Assembly (NCBI RefSeq): GCF_021556395.1
Contig: NZ_JAKGCS010000017.1
Span: forward strand, 1 to 64,000
Origin: Acuticoccus kalidii
GTDB lineage: Bacteria > Pseudomonadota > Alphaproteobacteria > Rhizobiales > Amorphaceae
Reading direction: 5' to 3'
DNA length: 64,000 nucleotides
Shown: piece by piece, positions 43,117 to 51,324 of the stretch
Layout of the letters: each line of letters starts with the position of its first letter
Position numbering within the stretch: the first letter of the stretch is position 1
Made by a program: the position numbers and the translations under genes
The notes under the pieces: generated by a model
Database searches by the model: none
The model's input: the letters and a program-made list of their open reading frames with translations, nothing else
Told to the model about the DNA's origin: nothing

Positions 43117-44844
43117 TTACGCGCCGGGAACGCGCGCCGGCTTCTCGGGAATCAAGAAGTCGAAATCGCAGCCGGTGTCGGCCTGCGTCACGGTATCCAT
43201 GTAGAGCTTCTTGTAGCCGCGGTCCGATCCCTCGTGGACGGGCGGGGTGAACGCCTTCTTGCGCTCGGCGAGCTCCGCGTCGGACACCTCGAGGGTCAGA
43301 GAGCGGTTCGGCACGTCGAGGCTGATCATGTCGCCGGTGCGCACCAGCGCGAGTGGCCCGCCCTCCGCCGATTCCGGCGTCACGTGCAGGACGATCGTGC
43401 CCGATGCCGTGCCGCTCATGCGCGCGTCGGAGATGCGGACCATGTCCTTGATGCCCTTGGCGGCGATCTTCTTCGGGATCGGCATATAGCCGGCTTCCGG
43501 CATCCCCGGCGCCCCCTTCGGACCGGCATTCTGGAGGACGAGGATATCGTCTTCCGTCACGTCGAGATCCGGATCGTCGACCCGCGCGCCCATGTCGGCG
43601 ATCGAGGAGAACACGATGGCGCGCCCCCGATGCGTCATGAGGTGCGGGCTCGCGGCCGATTGCTTCACGATCGCGCCGCCGGGGGCGAGATTGCCGCGCA
43701 GCACCGCCATGCCGCCTTCCGGGAAGAGCGGCTTGCCGATCGGGGAGACGATCGATTGCTCCCACCCTCCGGGCGCCGCCTCGATATTCTCGCCGAGCGT
43801 GCGGCCGGTGACGGTCAGGCAGTCGAGATGCAGATGGTCCTTCAGCTCGCGCAGGATGGTCGGAAGCCCGCCGGCACGGTGGAGGTCTTCCATATAATTC
43901 TGGCCGGACGGCTTGAGGTCGACGAGAACCGGCACGTCACGGCCGAGCTTGTCGAACGCATCGAGGTCAAGCTCGAAGCCTGCGCGACCCGCAATCGCGG
44001 CGAGGTGGACGATGCCGTTGGTCGAGCCACCCGTCGCGAGCAGGACCGTGAGCGCGTTCTCGAACGCCTTCTGCGTCATGATCTTGTCGGGGGTGAGGTC
44101 CTGCGCGGCCATGTTCACCGCGAGCGCGCCCGTCGTCTCGGCGATGCGGCGGCGATCGGCAGAGACCGCGGGGGGCGTCGCCCCGCCCGGCGCCATCATG
44201 CCGAGCGCTTCGGTCACGAGCGCCATCGTCGACGCCGTGCCCATGACGCCGCAGGTGCCGGCGCCGGGGACGAGCTGATTGTTGACGTCGGCGATCTCTT
44301 GATCGTCGATCTCGCCGGCCCGGTAACGGCCCCAGAAACGACGGCAGTCGGTGCAGGCGCCGACCCGCTCGCCGCGATGGCTGCCGGTCATCATCGGCCC
44401 GGTCACGAGCTGGATCGCCGGGACATTGGCGCTGGCCGCGCCCATCAATTGCGCCGGGACGGTCTTGTCGCACCCACCGATGAGCACGACTGCATCCATG
44501 GGTTGCGCCCGGATCATTTCCTCGGTGTCCATGGACATGAGGTTCCGGGTGAACATCGACGTCGGATACGCGAAGCTTTCGTGAATCGAGATCGTCGGAA
44601 ACGGAACCGGCAGCGCGCCGGCGAGCATCACGCCACGCTTCACCGCTTCGACGAGATCCGGAACGTTCGCATGGCACGCGTTGTAGGCCGAGAAGGTGTC
44701 GACGATGCCGACGATCGGGCGATCGAGCGCGTCGTCCGAGTAACCCATCCCTTTGATAAAGGCTTTTCGAAGGAACAGTGAGAAGGCGGAATCGCCGTAA
44801 CTCGTCAGCCCCTTATTCAACCCACGGTCTTTGTCTTTGGCCAT
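43117..44844 (-). CDS. IlvD/Edd-family dehydratase (sugar-acid type)
   Basis: 575-aa Fe-S dehydratase. Cluster Cys residues appear in LIGGCDKTVPAQ, GERVGACTDCRRFWG and GAGTCGVMGTASTMALV; the KDFE-like ARMSGTASG and SGT segments close the active site. The branch matches aldonate/pentonate dehydratases, which remove water to give a 2-keto-3-deoxy acid, rather than the valine-pathway enzyme. Neighbouring TTT transporter, SDR, RraA and DapA-like genes fit sugar-acid breakdown. ATG 44844 is preferred; ATG 44922 would reach into the palindromic operator. Confidence 0.88.
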   Translation of the reverse strand: MAKDKDRGLNKGLTSYGDSAFSLFLRKAFIKGMGYSDDALDRPIVGIVDTFSAYNACHANVPDLVEAVKRGVMLAGALPVPFPTISIHESFAYPTSMFTRNLMSMDTEEMIRAQPMDAVVLIGGCDKTVPAQLMGAASANVPAIQLVTGPMMTGSHRGERVGACTDCRRFWGRYRAGEIDDQEIADVNNQLVPGAGTCGVMGTASTMALVTEALGMMAPGGATPPAVSADRRRIAETTGALAVNMAAQDLTPDKIMTQKAFENALTVLLATGGSTNGIVHLAAIAGRAGFELDLDAFDKLGRDVPVLVDLKPSGQNYMEDLHRAGGLPTILRELKDHLHLDCLTVTGRTLGENIEAAPGGWEQSIVSPIGKPLFPEGGMAVLRGNLAPGGAIVKQSAASPHLMTHRGRAIVFSSIADMGARVDDPDLDVTEDDILVLQNAGPKGAPGMPEAGYMPIPKKIAAKGIKDMVRISDARMSGTASGTIVLHVTPESAEGGPLALVRTGDMISLDVPNRSLTLEVSDAELAERKKAFTPPVHEGSDRGYKKLYMDTVTQADTGCDFDFLIPEKPARVPGA

Positions 44845-44894
44845 GAAATCCCCGCCTTGGCTAGCTCCGGCATGAACCGCGAGGCGCGCGCGAT

Positions 44895-44914
44895 TGTCAA
44901 CAATATGTTTGACA
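44895..44914. promoter_or_regulatory. Palindromic operator with back-to-back -35 elements
   Basis: TGTCAA-N8-TTGACA between the divergent dehydratase and tctC2 genes. Each arm is also a perfect -35 hexamer, TTGACA, pointing outward, so a protein bound here would block both promoters. Matching -10 boxes are weak. A GntR/FCD regulator (42387 or 48043) is the likely binder. Confidence 0.5.
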
Positions 44915-44992
44915 GATTCCAATCTGCAGTGTTTCGTCCCCCCTTCAAACGTGGTCGCTTCGGCGCTGCGGATGGATCAGTGGGAGGATCGA

Positions 44993-45970
44993 ATGAAATC
45001 AACGATTATCGCGCTCGCCCTAACGGCGGCCCTCGGCACGACGGCCCTGACGCCCGCGATGGCGCAGGACTACCCGACCAACGAAGTCAAGGTGATGCAG
45101 GGCTTCAAGGCCGGCGGCGGCTCGGACGCCCTTGCCCAGCTCGTGCAGCCCTTCCTCGCCGAAGAGCTCGGCGTGAACTTCGTCAATGAATACATTCCGG
45201 GCGCCACCGGCGCGATCGCCTGGACGCGGCTTGCCAAGCAGACCAAGCCCGACGGCGGCACGATCAGCATCACCAACACCCCGATGCTGACGACCAACTA
45301 CATCATGAATCCTTCGATCACCTACACGATCGACGAGATCACCCCGATCGCCAACATCGTGACCGATCCGGGCATCGCGGTCGTCGCGGCCGACAGCCCG
45401 TTCAACACGTTCGAGGACTTCGTGAACGCCGCGAAGGAAAACCCCGGCACCGTGACCGTCGGCAATTCCGGCGTCGGCGGCGACGACTATTTCACGTCGC
45501 TCCAATTCGAACGTGAATCCGGCGTGCAGCTCCAGAAGGTGCCGTTCCAGGGCGACGGCCCGTCGTGGACGGCGGCCATGGGCGGCAAGATCGACGCGAG
45601 CTTCACCAATGTCGGCGTCTCCTTCCCGCAGATCAAAGAGGGCAACCTCAAGGCGCTCGCCGTCTTCTCCGAAGAGCGTCTTCCGGACCTGCCGGACGTG
45701 CCGACGGCGAAAGAGCTCGGTTACGATCTCGTCGCGGGTTCCTCGCGCGGTTATAGCGGCCCGGCCGGCTTCCCGGACGAGGCGCGCCAGGAGTTGATCG
45801 CCGCGATGCAGCGCGTGGTCGAGAATCCGGAGTTCCAGAAGATCGCCGCCGAGCGCGCGATGAACATCGATTTCATCTCGGGCGAGGACTATGCGGCCAT
45901 GCTGAAGAAGCAGGAAGGCCAGTATCAGGAGATCTGGGCTGAGATCAAAGACGAAGTCCAGAAGCAGTAA
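44993..45970 (+). CDS. tctC: TTT transporter substrate-binding protein (TctC family), second copy
   Basis: 325-aa periplasmic binding protein with signal peptide MKSTIIALALTAALGTTALTPAMAQ. Family blocks YPTNEVKVMQGFKAGGGSDALAQL, NEYIPGATGAIAWTRLAKQTKPDGGTI, NSGVGGDDYFTSL and AGSSRGYSGPAGFPDEARQEL. It is clearly diverged from the first copy, so different ligands are likely. ATG at 44993 follows GGGAGGATCG. Divergent from the dehydratase and followed by a strong terminator hairpin. Confidence 0.93.
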   Translation: MKSTIIALALTAALGTTALTPAMAQDYPTNEVKVMQGFKAGGGSDALAQLVQPFLAEELGVNFVNEYIPGATGAIAWTRLAKQTKPDGGTISITNTPMLTTNYIMNPSITYTIDEITPIANIVTDPGIAVVAADSPFNTFEDFVNAAKENPGTVTVGNSGVGGDDYFTSLQFERESGVQLQKVPFQGDGPSWTAAMGGKIDASFTNVGVSFPQIKEGNLKALAVFSEERLPDLPDVPTAKELGYDLVAGSSRGYSGPAGFPDEARQELIAAMQRVVENPEFQKIAAERAMNIDFISGEDYAAMLKKQEGQYQEIWAEIKDEVQKQ

Positions 45971-45986
45971 TCTCCTTTAATCGTGT

Positions 45987-46017
45987 TGGACGGAGGGCGA
46001 CCTCCGTCCATTTTTTT
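45987..46017 (+). terminator. Internal terminator after tctC2
   Basis: TGGACGGAGG (45987-45996), GCGA tetraloop, CCTCCGTCCA (46001-46010), then seven T (46011-46017). A near-ideal intrinsic terminator, 14 bases after the tctC stop and inside the operon. Confidence 0.93.
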
Positions 46018-46034
46018 GTTCGGAGATTGAAGCG

Positions 46035-46478
46035 ATGGGACGCATCATCGTCGCCTTGGCCGGTATCGGCCTGGTCCTCTTCATGTGGAACGAGGCCGCC
46101 GGCTATCCGCCAACCGCCCGCCAGCTTCCCAATCTTCTCGGTTGGGTCGTTCTCATTCTGGCCGTCCTCGCGATCGTGCAGCAGGCGCTCCAATGGCGCC
46201 GCGCCAGCGCCGACGGCACCTTGACGTTCGACGGCCCGGACTGGCGCGCGATCGGCCTCGGCGGCGGTTTTCTCGCCCTCGTGATGGTCTATGCCTGGTC
46301 GATCAGCGTGGTCGGCTATCTGATCGCGACGCCGGTGTTCCTCGCCGTTCCGCTCCTCGTGCTGCGGCCGATCGGACTCGTTCCCGCCGTCTTGTCGATC
46401 GCCGCGGTGACGGCGGCCGTCTATGGCGTGTTCGTCTGGTTCCTGAGTCTCAACATCCCCTTGTATCCGGCGTTCTGA
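46035..46478 (+). CDS. tctB: TTT transporter small membrane subunit (TctB family), second copy
   Basis: 147-aa protein with four predicted spans (about residues 3-20, 32-50, 74-96, 112-140). Assigned by size, topology and position between tctC and tctA. The ribosome site GGAG lies in the tail of the terminator transcript (46021-46024), so expression depends on read-through or an internal promoter. 10 bp separate it from tctA. Confidence 0.85.
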   Translation: MGRIIVALAGIGLVLFMWNEAAGYPPTARQLPNLLGWVVLILAVLAIVQQALQWRRASADGTLTFDGPDWRAIGLGGGFLALVMVYAWSISVVGYLIATPVFLAVPLLVLRPIGLVPAVLSIAAVTAAVYGVFVWFLSLNIPLYPAF

Positions 46479-46488
46479 GGTCTGCTGC

Positions 46489-48021
46489 ATGGAATCCTTC
46501 TTCTGGGTGGGTCTTGCCAACGTCGTCGACCCGATCAACATCGCGGCGATCTTCGCCGGCGCGCTGATCGGCATGTTCGTCGGCGCGATGCCCGGCCTTT
46601 CGGCCACGATGGCGATCGCACTTCTTCTGCCGCTCACATATTCCTTCCGGCCGGAGACGGGGCTCGCGATGCTCGCCTCGCTCTATCTCGCCGCGATGTA
46701 TGGCGGCTCGATCGCCGCGATCCTGTTGCGCACGCCGGGGACACCGGCCGCCGCGGCGACGGTGATCGACGGGCATCCGATGGCCCGCAAGGGTCAGGCG
46801 GGCAAGGCGCTCGGCCTCTCGCTGACGGCCTCGCTGATCGGCGGCATCCTCTCCTCGATCGCGCTCCTGACCGTGGCGCCGCTTCTCGGCAAGGTCGTCC
46901 TCAATTTCGGACCGGTCGAGATCTTCGCGGTGGCCGTTCTCGGCATCACGATCATCGGCACGCTGTCCCAGGGATCGACCATTCTCGGCCTGTTCTCCGG
47001 CGCGCTCGGCCTTCTGCTCGCCACCGTGGGCATGGATCCGACCACCGGAACGCCGCGCTTCACCTTCGGCGTGCTCGACCTCTTTTCCGGCATCAACTTC
47101 ACCGTCGCGCTGATCGGCCTCTTCTCGATCCCGCAGGCCGTCCGCCTCATCGTGGAGGGCAACGCGAAGGGTGAGGACCGGGTCTCCAAGATCCGCGACC
47201 GGATGCTGCCCACCGGGCGCGAGTTCGTCCAGATGCTGCCGAACAGCATCCGCTCCGGCGTCATCGGCATCGTGACCGGCCTCATTCCCGGCACCGGCGG
47301 CGATACGGCGTCCTGGTTCGCCTATAACGAGGCGAAGCGCTTCGCCAAGAACAAGGCCGATTTCGGTACCGGCACGCCGGCCGGCGTCGTCGCGCCCGAG
47401 GCGGCGAACAACGCCGTCGTCGGCGGCGCGCTGATCCCGACGATCGCGCTCGGCATTCCGGGCTCCTCCTCGACCGCCGTCCTTCTCGGCGGGCTGATGG
47501 TGCACGGCATCCTGCCCGGCCCGACGCTGATGACCGACTATGGCGACGTCACCTACACGCTCTTGTGGGCGGTGCTGTTCGCCAACGTGGCGCTGTTCGT
47601 CGTCGGCATCTTCTTCACCCGAGCCTGCGTTGCGGTGACGAAGATCCCGAACCGCGTCGTCGGCCCGGTGATCGTCGTCCTCTCGGTGATCGGCGCCTAC
47701 GCGATCAACAACTCGATGTTCGATGTCGGTCTGATGATCGCATTCGGCGTCCTCGGCCTCGTGTTCGACACGTTCCGCATCCCGACGCCCCCGCTCGTGA
47801 TCGGCCTCATTCTCGGTCCGATCCTCGACATGACGCTCCAGCAGTCGCTGCTGATCGGCAAAGGGAACTGGATGATCTTCATCGAGAACCCGATCTCTGC
47901 GACACTGCTCGCCATCGCGCTGTTGTCGGCCTTGCAGGCGACGCCGCTCTTCGGCGGCATCGGCCGGCTGGTGAAGCGGTCGATCGGCGGTGGCCGCCCG
48001 ACCACCGGCGGGACGGAATGA
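46489..48021 (+). CDS. tctA: TTT transporter large membrane subunit (TctA family), second copy
   Basis: 510-aa membrane channel. Blocks: GALIGMFVGAMPGLSATMAIALLLPLTY, YLAAMYGGSIAAILLRTPGTPAAAATV, GLIPGTGGDTASWFAYNEAKRFAK, APEAANNAVVGGALIPTIALGIPGSSSTAVLLGG. The second motif has the acidic Asp (GGDTASW) typical of the main TctA branch, whereas the first copy reads GGNIAAIL. Followed by a GntR gene 21 bp away. Confidence 0.95.
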   Translation: MESFFWVGLANVVDPINIAAIFAGALIGMFVGAMPGLSATMAIALLLPLTYSFRPETGLAMLASLYLAAMYGGSIAAILLRTPGTPAAAATVIDGHPMARKGQAGKALGLSLTASLIGGILSSIALLTVAPLLGKVVLNFGPVEIFAVAVLGITIIGTLSQGSTILGLFSGALGLLLATVGMDPTTGTPRFTFGVLDLFSGINFTVALIGLFSIPQAVRLIVEGNAKGEDRVSKIRDRMLPTGREFVQMLPNSIRSGVIGIVTGLIPGTGGDTASWFAYNEAKRFAKNKADFGTGTPAGVVAPEAANNAVVGGALIPTIALGIPGSSSTAVLLGGLMVHGILPGPTLMTDYGDVTYTLLWAVLFANVALFVVGIFFTRACVAVTKIPNRVVGPVIVVLSVIGAYAINNSMFDVGLMIAFGVLGLVFDTFRIPTPPLVIGLILGPILDMTLQQSLLIGKGNWMIFIENPISATLLAIALLSALQATPLFGGIGRLVKRSIGGGRPTTGGTE

Positions 48022-48042
48022 CGGATCTCAAAAGGATGTGAG

Positions 48043-48747
48043 ATGGCGGAGACGATGGCCTCTCGGACGACGAGCGAAACGGAGGAATCCCCTCGCCGAC
48101 ATGGCGAGGACCTCGCCCTCGATATCGCCCGGATGCTCGAAGAGGACATCGTCTTCGGTCGCCTCCACCCCCGCGAGCGGTTGATCGAGGAGACGATCGC
48201 CGCCCGCTTCGGCGCCAAGCGCCATGTAGTCCGGCTGGCGATCGTCGAGCTCGAACGGCTCGGCCTCGTCGATCGGGCGCGCAATCGCGGTGCCGTCGTG
48301 CGCGTCTACACCGAGAAGGAGGTCGAGGACATCAACGCGGTCCGCGAGCTCCTCGAAAGCGAAGCCGCCTCCTATATCGACCTTCCCCTCCCACCGGCCG
48401 CGGTCGAGGAGCTGGAAGAGATCGAGCGCCAGCACACCGCCGCCGTCGATGCCGGCGACAGGCGCGGCGTGTTCCGCACCAACATTGCCTTTCACCAGGC
48501 GCTGTTCGCCCATTGCGGCAACGGCGCTCTGACCGAGGCGATCAACATCTTCGCGCAGAAATCCCACGCCTATCGCTCGATCGCGGTCAGCGACCGGGCC
48601 TATCAGGATTGGGCCGTCGGCGCTCATTGGGAGATGATCGACGCGATCCGCAAGGAGGATCAGCCCCGCCTGGTCGCCCTTTGCCGGGCCCACCTCGCGC
48701 CGTCGAAGGACCACTATATCAACACGCTGCGCGCCCGTTACGGCTGA
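48043..48747 (+). CDS. GntR-family regulator (FCD type), second copy
   Basis: 234-aa regulator with winged HTH (LEEDIVFGRLHPRERLIEETIAARFGAKRHVVRLAIVELERLGLV, residues 30-75) and FCD domain (NAVRELLESEAASY, NIAFHQALFAHCGN, GAHWEMIDAI, CRAHLAPSKDHY). ATG 48043 follows AAAAGGATGTG. Close behind tctA, so probably co-transcribed and autoregulating the operon. Its last 10 bp overlap the convergent lysR gene. Confidence 0.9.
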   Translation: MAETMASRTTSETEESPRRHGEDLALDIARMLEEDIVFGRLHPRERLIEETIAARFGAKRHVVRLAIVELERLGLVDRARNRGAVVRVYTEKEVEDINAVRELLESEAASYIDLPLPPAAVEELEEIERQHTAAVDAGDRRGVFRTNIAFHQALFAHCGNGALTEAINIFAQKSHAYRSIAVSDRAYQDWAVGAHWEMIDAIRKEDQPRLVALCRAHLAPSKDHYINTLRARYG

Positions 48748-49616
48748 GCCTCCTCCGACTCCAGCGCGATTTCGACGAGCTTGCGGATGAGGTGCATCTC
48801 CGCCGTGCTGCGCAGCGCAACGAGGCCGAGCTCGCGCTTCGGCGCCGGTGGCGGCAGCGGCAGCCGCAACAGCCTCAGCCCCTCCGGCCATGGCCCGGCC
48901 CATTCCGGCACGATCGACACGCCGAGCCCGTTGTGGACCATGACCGCGATCGCCTCGAGCGCGTCGAGCTCGAAGCGCTGCGCCGGCACGATTCCCCGCC
49001 CTTCGAGATAGTCGGCCGCGAGCCGCCCGCCCCATTGGCGGCGGTCATAGCGGATGAAGGGCCGCTCGGTGAGGAGCGCCACGGCGTCCCGTGACGGCTC
49101 GTCTCCGGGGGCGAGGAGGATGAGCGGCTCCGACCGCCAGCGGTGGAATTGCACCGTCTTCGGCAAGGTGAAGCCCGGCCGCACGATCGCCGACACGTCG
49201 AGCTCACCGGCGACGGTGCGGGCATAAAGCTCGGCCGACGTGCCGGGCTCGAGCCCGACTTCGAGCCCCGGATGGCGTTTCGCGAGGCGACCGAGCACGC
49301 GCGGGAACAGCCCGGTCTGCGCCGTCGAGATCGCGCCGACGCGCAGCTTGCCGGTGATGTCCCCGCCCCGCGCCGCCGTGCCGAGATCGCGCAGATCCCG
49401 CAGCACGGTGGCCGCCCGTTCGAGGATCGCATAGCCCGCCTCGGTCGGGCGGACCGAGCGGCCGGAGCGGACGATCAGCTTGACGCCGAGCTCGGCCTCC
49501 AGCGTGCGGATCCGCTGGGCGACGGCGGTCGCGGTCACGTCGAGCTCCACGGCGGCGTCGGCGAGCGAGCCGCGGCGGGCGACGGTGAGGAACGTCTCCA
49601 GAAATCGCGTATCCAT
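48738..49616 (-). CDS. LysR-family transcriptional regulator
   Basis: 292-aa regulator with the LysR HTH at residues 1-60 (RFLETFLTVARRGSLADAAVELDVTATAVAQRIRTLEAELG) and a periplasmic-binding-protein-like effector domain (GKLRVGAISTAQTGLFPRVL ... GLGVSIVPEW). ATG 49616 (MDTRF) is preferred to an ATG four codons upstream. Divergent from the SDR-RraA-DapA operon, its likely target. Confidence 0.9.
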   Translation of the reverse strand: MDTRFLETFLTVARRGSLADAAVELDVTATAVAQRIRTLEAELGVKLIVRSGRSVRPTEAGYAILERAATVLRDLRDLGTAARGGDITGKLRVGAISTAQTGLFPRVLGRLAKRHPGLEVGLEPGTSAELYARTVAGELDVSAIVRPGFTLPKTVQFHRWRSEPLILLAPGDEPSRDAVALLTERPFIRYDRRQWGGRLAADYLEGRGIVPAQRFELDALEAIAVMVHNGLGVSIVPEWAGPWPEGLRLLRLPLPPPAPKRELGLVALRSTAEMHLIRKLVEIALESEEAQP

Positions 49617-49627
49617 GGGCTGACACA

Positions 49628-49675
49628 ATAAACTTTTGGCTCAGTGTGAACCAACATAAACTCACTTTTTATGCT
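49628..49675. promoter_or_regulatory. Putative LysR operator and SDR promoter
   Basis: In the 102-bp AT-rich gap between lysR and the SDR gene, ATAAACT occurs at 49628-49634 and 49656-49662 (28-bp period) and CATAAA-N7-TTTATG (49655-49673) forms an inverted repeat. TATGCT (49670-49675) is a plausible -10 for the SDR operon. Two phased half-site sets are typical of LysR control. Confidence 0.42.
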
Positions 49676-49718
49676 GTTCATTTGGCGCTAGGCCCAAACC
49701 GAATTGTTGGAGGATCAC

Positions 49719-50504
49719 ATGGATCTCGGCTTGAAGAACAAAGTCGCGCTGGTGCTCGGCGCCGGCGGCGGACTCGGCAGCGCGATCGCCAAATCGCTCG
49801 GTGCGGAAGGCGCGAAGGTCGCCGTCGCCGACATCAACGAGGACGCGGCGAAGGAAACCGCCGACGCCGTCCGCGCCGCCGGCGGCTCGGCGATGGCCAT
49901 CGCCTGGGATCTCGCCGACGTTGCCAGCGTCGACGCCAAGGTCTCGGCGGTCGAGGCCGAGCTCGGCCCGGTCGACGTGTTCGTCGCCATCACGGGCGGC
50001 CCGCCCCCGGGCGGCGTCGTCGGCCAGTCGACGGACACGTGGCGCAAGTTCTTCGATTCGATGGTCGTCTCGGTGTTCGCCATCACCGACCGCGTGCTCC
50101 CCGGTATGCGCGAACGCGGCTGGGGCCGGATCATCACCTCGACGTCCTCGGGCATCGTGGCGCCGATCCCCAATCTCGGCCTCTCGAACGCGCTCCGCTC
50201 GACGCTCGTCGGCTGGTCGAAGACGCTCGCCGCCGAAGTCGGCCGTGACGGCGTGACCGCGAACATCGTCCTTCCCGGCCGCGTCGCGACGACGCGCATC
50301 AGCTTCCTCGACGAGAAGAAGGCCGAGCGCGAAGGCCGTCCGGTCGCAGAGGTCGTCGCCGAGAGCACCGGCTCGATCCCGCTCGGCCGCTATGGCGACC
50401 CCAAGGAATATGGCGACACCGTCGCCTTCCTCGCCTCCGAGCGTGCGTCCTACATCACGGGCAGCATCATCCGTATCGACGGCGGCTACATCCCCAGCAT
50501 CTGA
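49719..50504 (+). CDS. SDR-family oxidoreductase with atypical active site
   Basis: 261-aa Rossmann protein: GAGGGLGSAIAKSL (cofactor loop), DINEDAAKETAD, AITGGPPPGG, STSSGIVAPIPNLG and RIDGGYIPS at the C-terminus. The normal Tyr-x-x-x-Lys is not seen: the aligned stretch reads SNALR (Ser and Arg in place of Tyr and Lys) before STLVGWSKTLAAEV. It may be a special SDR subgroup or use other residues. ATG 49719 follows GGAGGATCAC. First gene of the LysR-associated operon. Confidence 0.85.
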   Translation: MDLGLKNKVALVLGAGGGLGSAIAKSLGAEGAKVAVADINEDAAKETADAVRAAGGSAMAIAWDLADVASVDAKVSAVEAELGPVDVFVAITGGPPPGGVVGQSTDTWRKFFDSMVVSVFAITDRVLPGMRERGWGRIITSTSSGIVAPIPNLGLSNALRSTLVGWSKTLAAEVGRDGVTANIVLPGRVATTRISFLDEKKAEREGRPVAEVVAESTGSIPLGRYGDPKEYGDTVAFLASERASYITGSIIRIDGGYIPSI

Positions 50505-50615
50505 CCGGCTCGCGCCCCGACCGGGGGCGCGCGCCCGATGCTGTCTCGATCAGACGTGACTTCCCGGTCCGCCATCCGGCGGGCCGGCTCCATTTCGAGG
50601 CTCAGTGAGGCAACC

Positions 50616-51323
50616 ATGACGCTCGACCCCAAGGTCGTCGAAACGCTGAAGACGATCACCACCGCCACCCTCACGACGGTCCTTCTCAAGAAGGGCCTGC
50701 GCAATGTGTGGCTTCGCGGCGCGATGCCGCTGAAGCCCGGCCAGACGCGCCTTGTCGGCCCGGCCTTCACGCTGCGCTTCGTGCCCGCGCGCGAAGACCT
50801 CGCGACCCCCGCCTCCTGGGGCTCGCCGATCTCGACCCGCGCCGCGATCGAAGAGATGCCGGAAGGCTGCATCGCCGTCGTCGACTCCATGGGCGTCAAG
50901 GACGCCGGCATTTTCGGCGACATTCTGTGCGCCCGCATGCAGAAGCGCGGCGTCGCCGCCCTCGTCACCGACGGCGTGGTGCGTGACCTTCATGGCGTGC
51001 TCGACAGCGGCCTCCCGGTCTGGTGCTCCGGCGCCGCGGCGCCCCCGTCGGTCGCGGGCCTCACCTTCGTGGGCTGGCAGGAGACGATCGGCTGCGGCGG
51101 CGTGTGCATCGTGCCGGACGACGTGGTCGTCGCCGATTCCGACGGCGCGGTCCTCATCCCGCAGGCCCTCCTCGCCGAGGTGGTCGAGGAATCCGTCGAG
51201 CAGGAGAAGATGGAAGCCTGGATCGTGACCGAGGTGGAGCGCGGCGTCGTGCTGCCCGGCCTCTATCCGATGAACGAAGAGACCAAGGCGCGCTATGCCG
51301 CGTTCAAGGCCAAGGGGAACTAA
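50616..51323 (+). CDS. RraA-family aldolase-like protein, second copy
   Basis: 235-aa RraA/HMG-aldolase family member. Conserved sites: VVDSMGVKDAGIFGDILC, LVTDGVVRDLHGV (the Arg-Asp pair) and VVADSDGAVLIP. The insertion WGSPISTRAAIEEM differs from the first copy (37176), and the two share little beyond the core, so they are not recent duplicates. Likely cleaves or decarboxylates a 2-keto acid with pyruvate as product; substrate unknown. ATG 50616 with GAGG upstream; 1 bp before the DapA-like gene. Confidence 0.86.
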   Translation: MTLDPKVVETLKTITTATLTTVLLKKGLRNVWLRGAMPLKPGQTRLVGPAFTLRFVPAREDLATPASWGSPISTRAAIEEMPEGCIAVVDSMGVKDAGIFGDILCARMQKRGVAALVTDGVVRDLHGVLDSGLPVWCSGAAAPPSVAGLTFVGWQETIGCGGVCIVPDDVVVADSDGAVLIPQALLAEVVEESVEQEKMEAWIVTEVERGVVLPGLYPMNEETKARYAAFKAKGN

Positions 51324-51324
51324 G

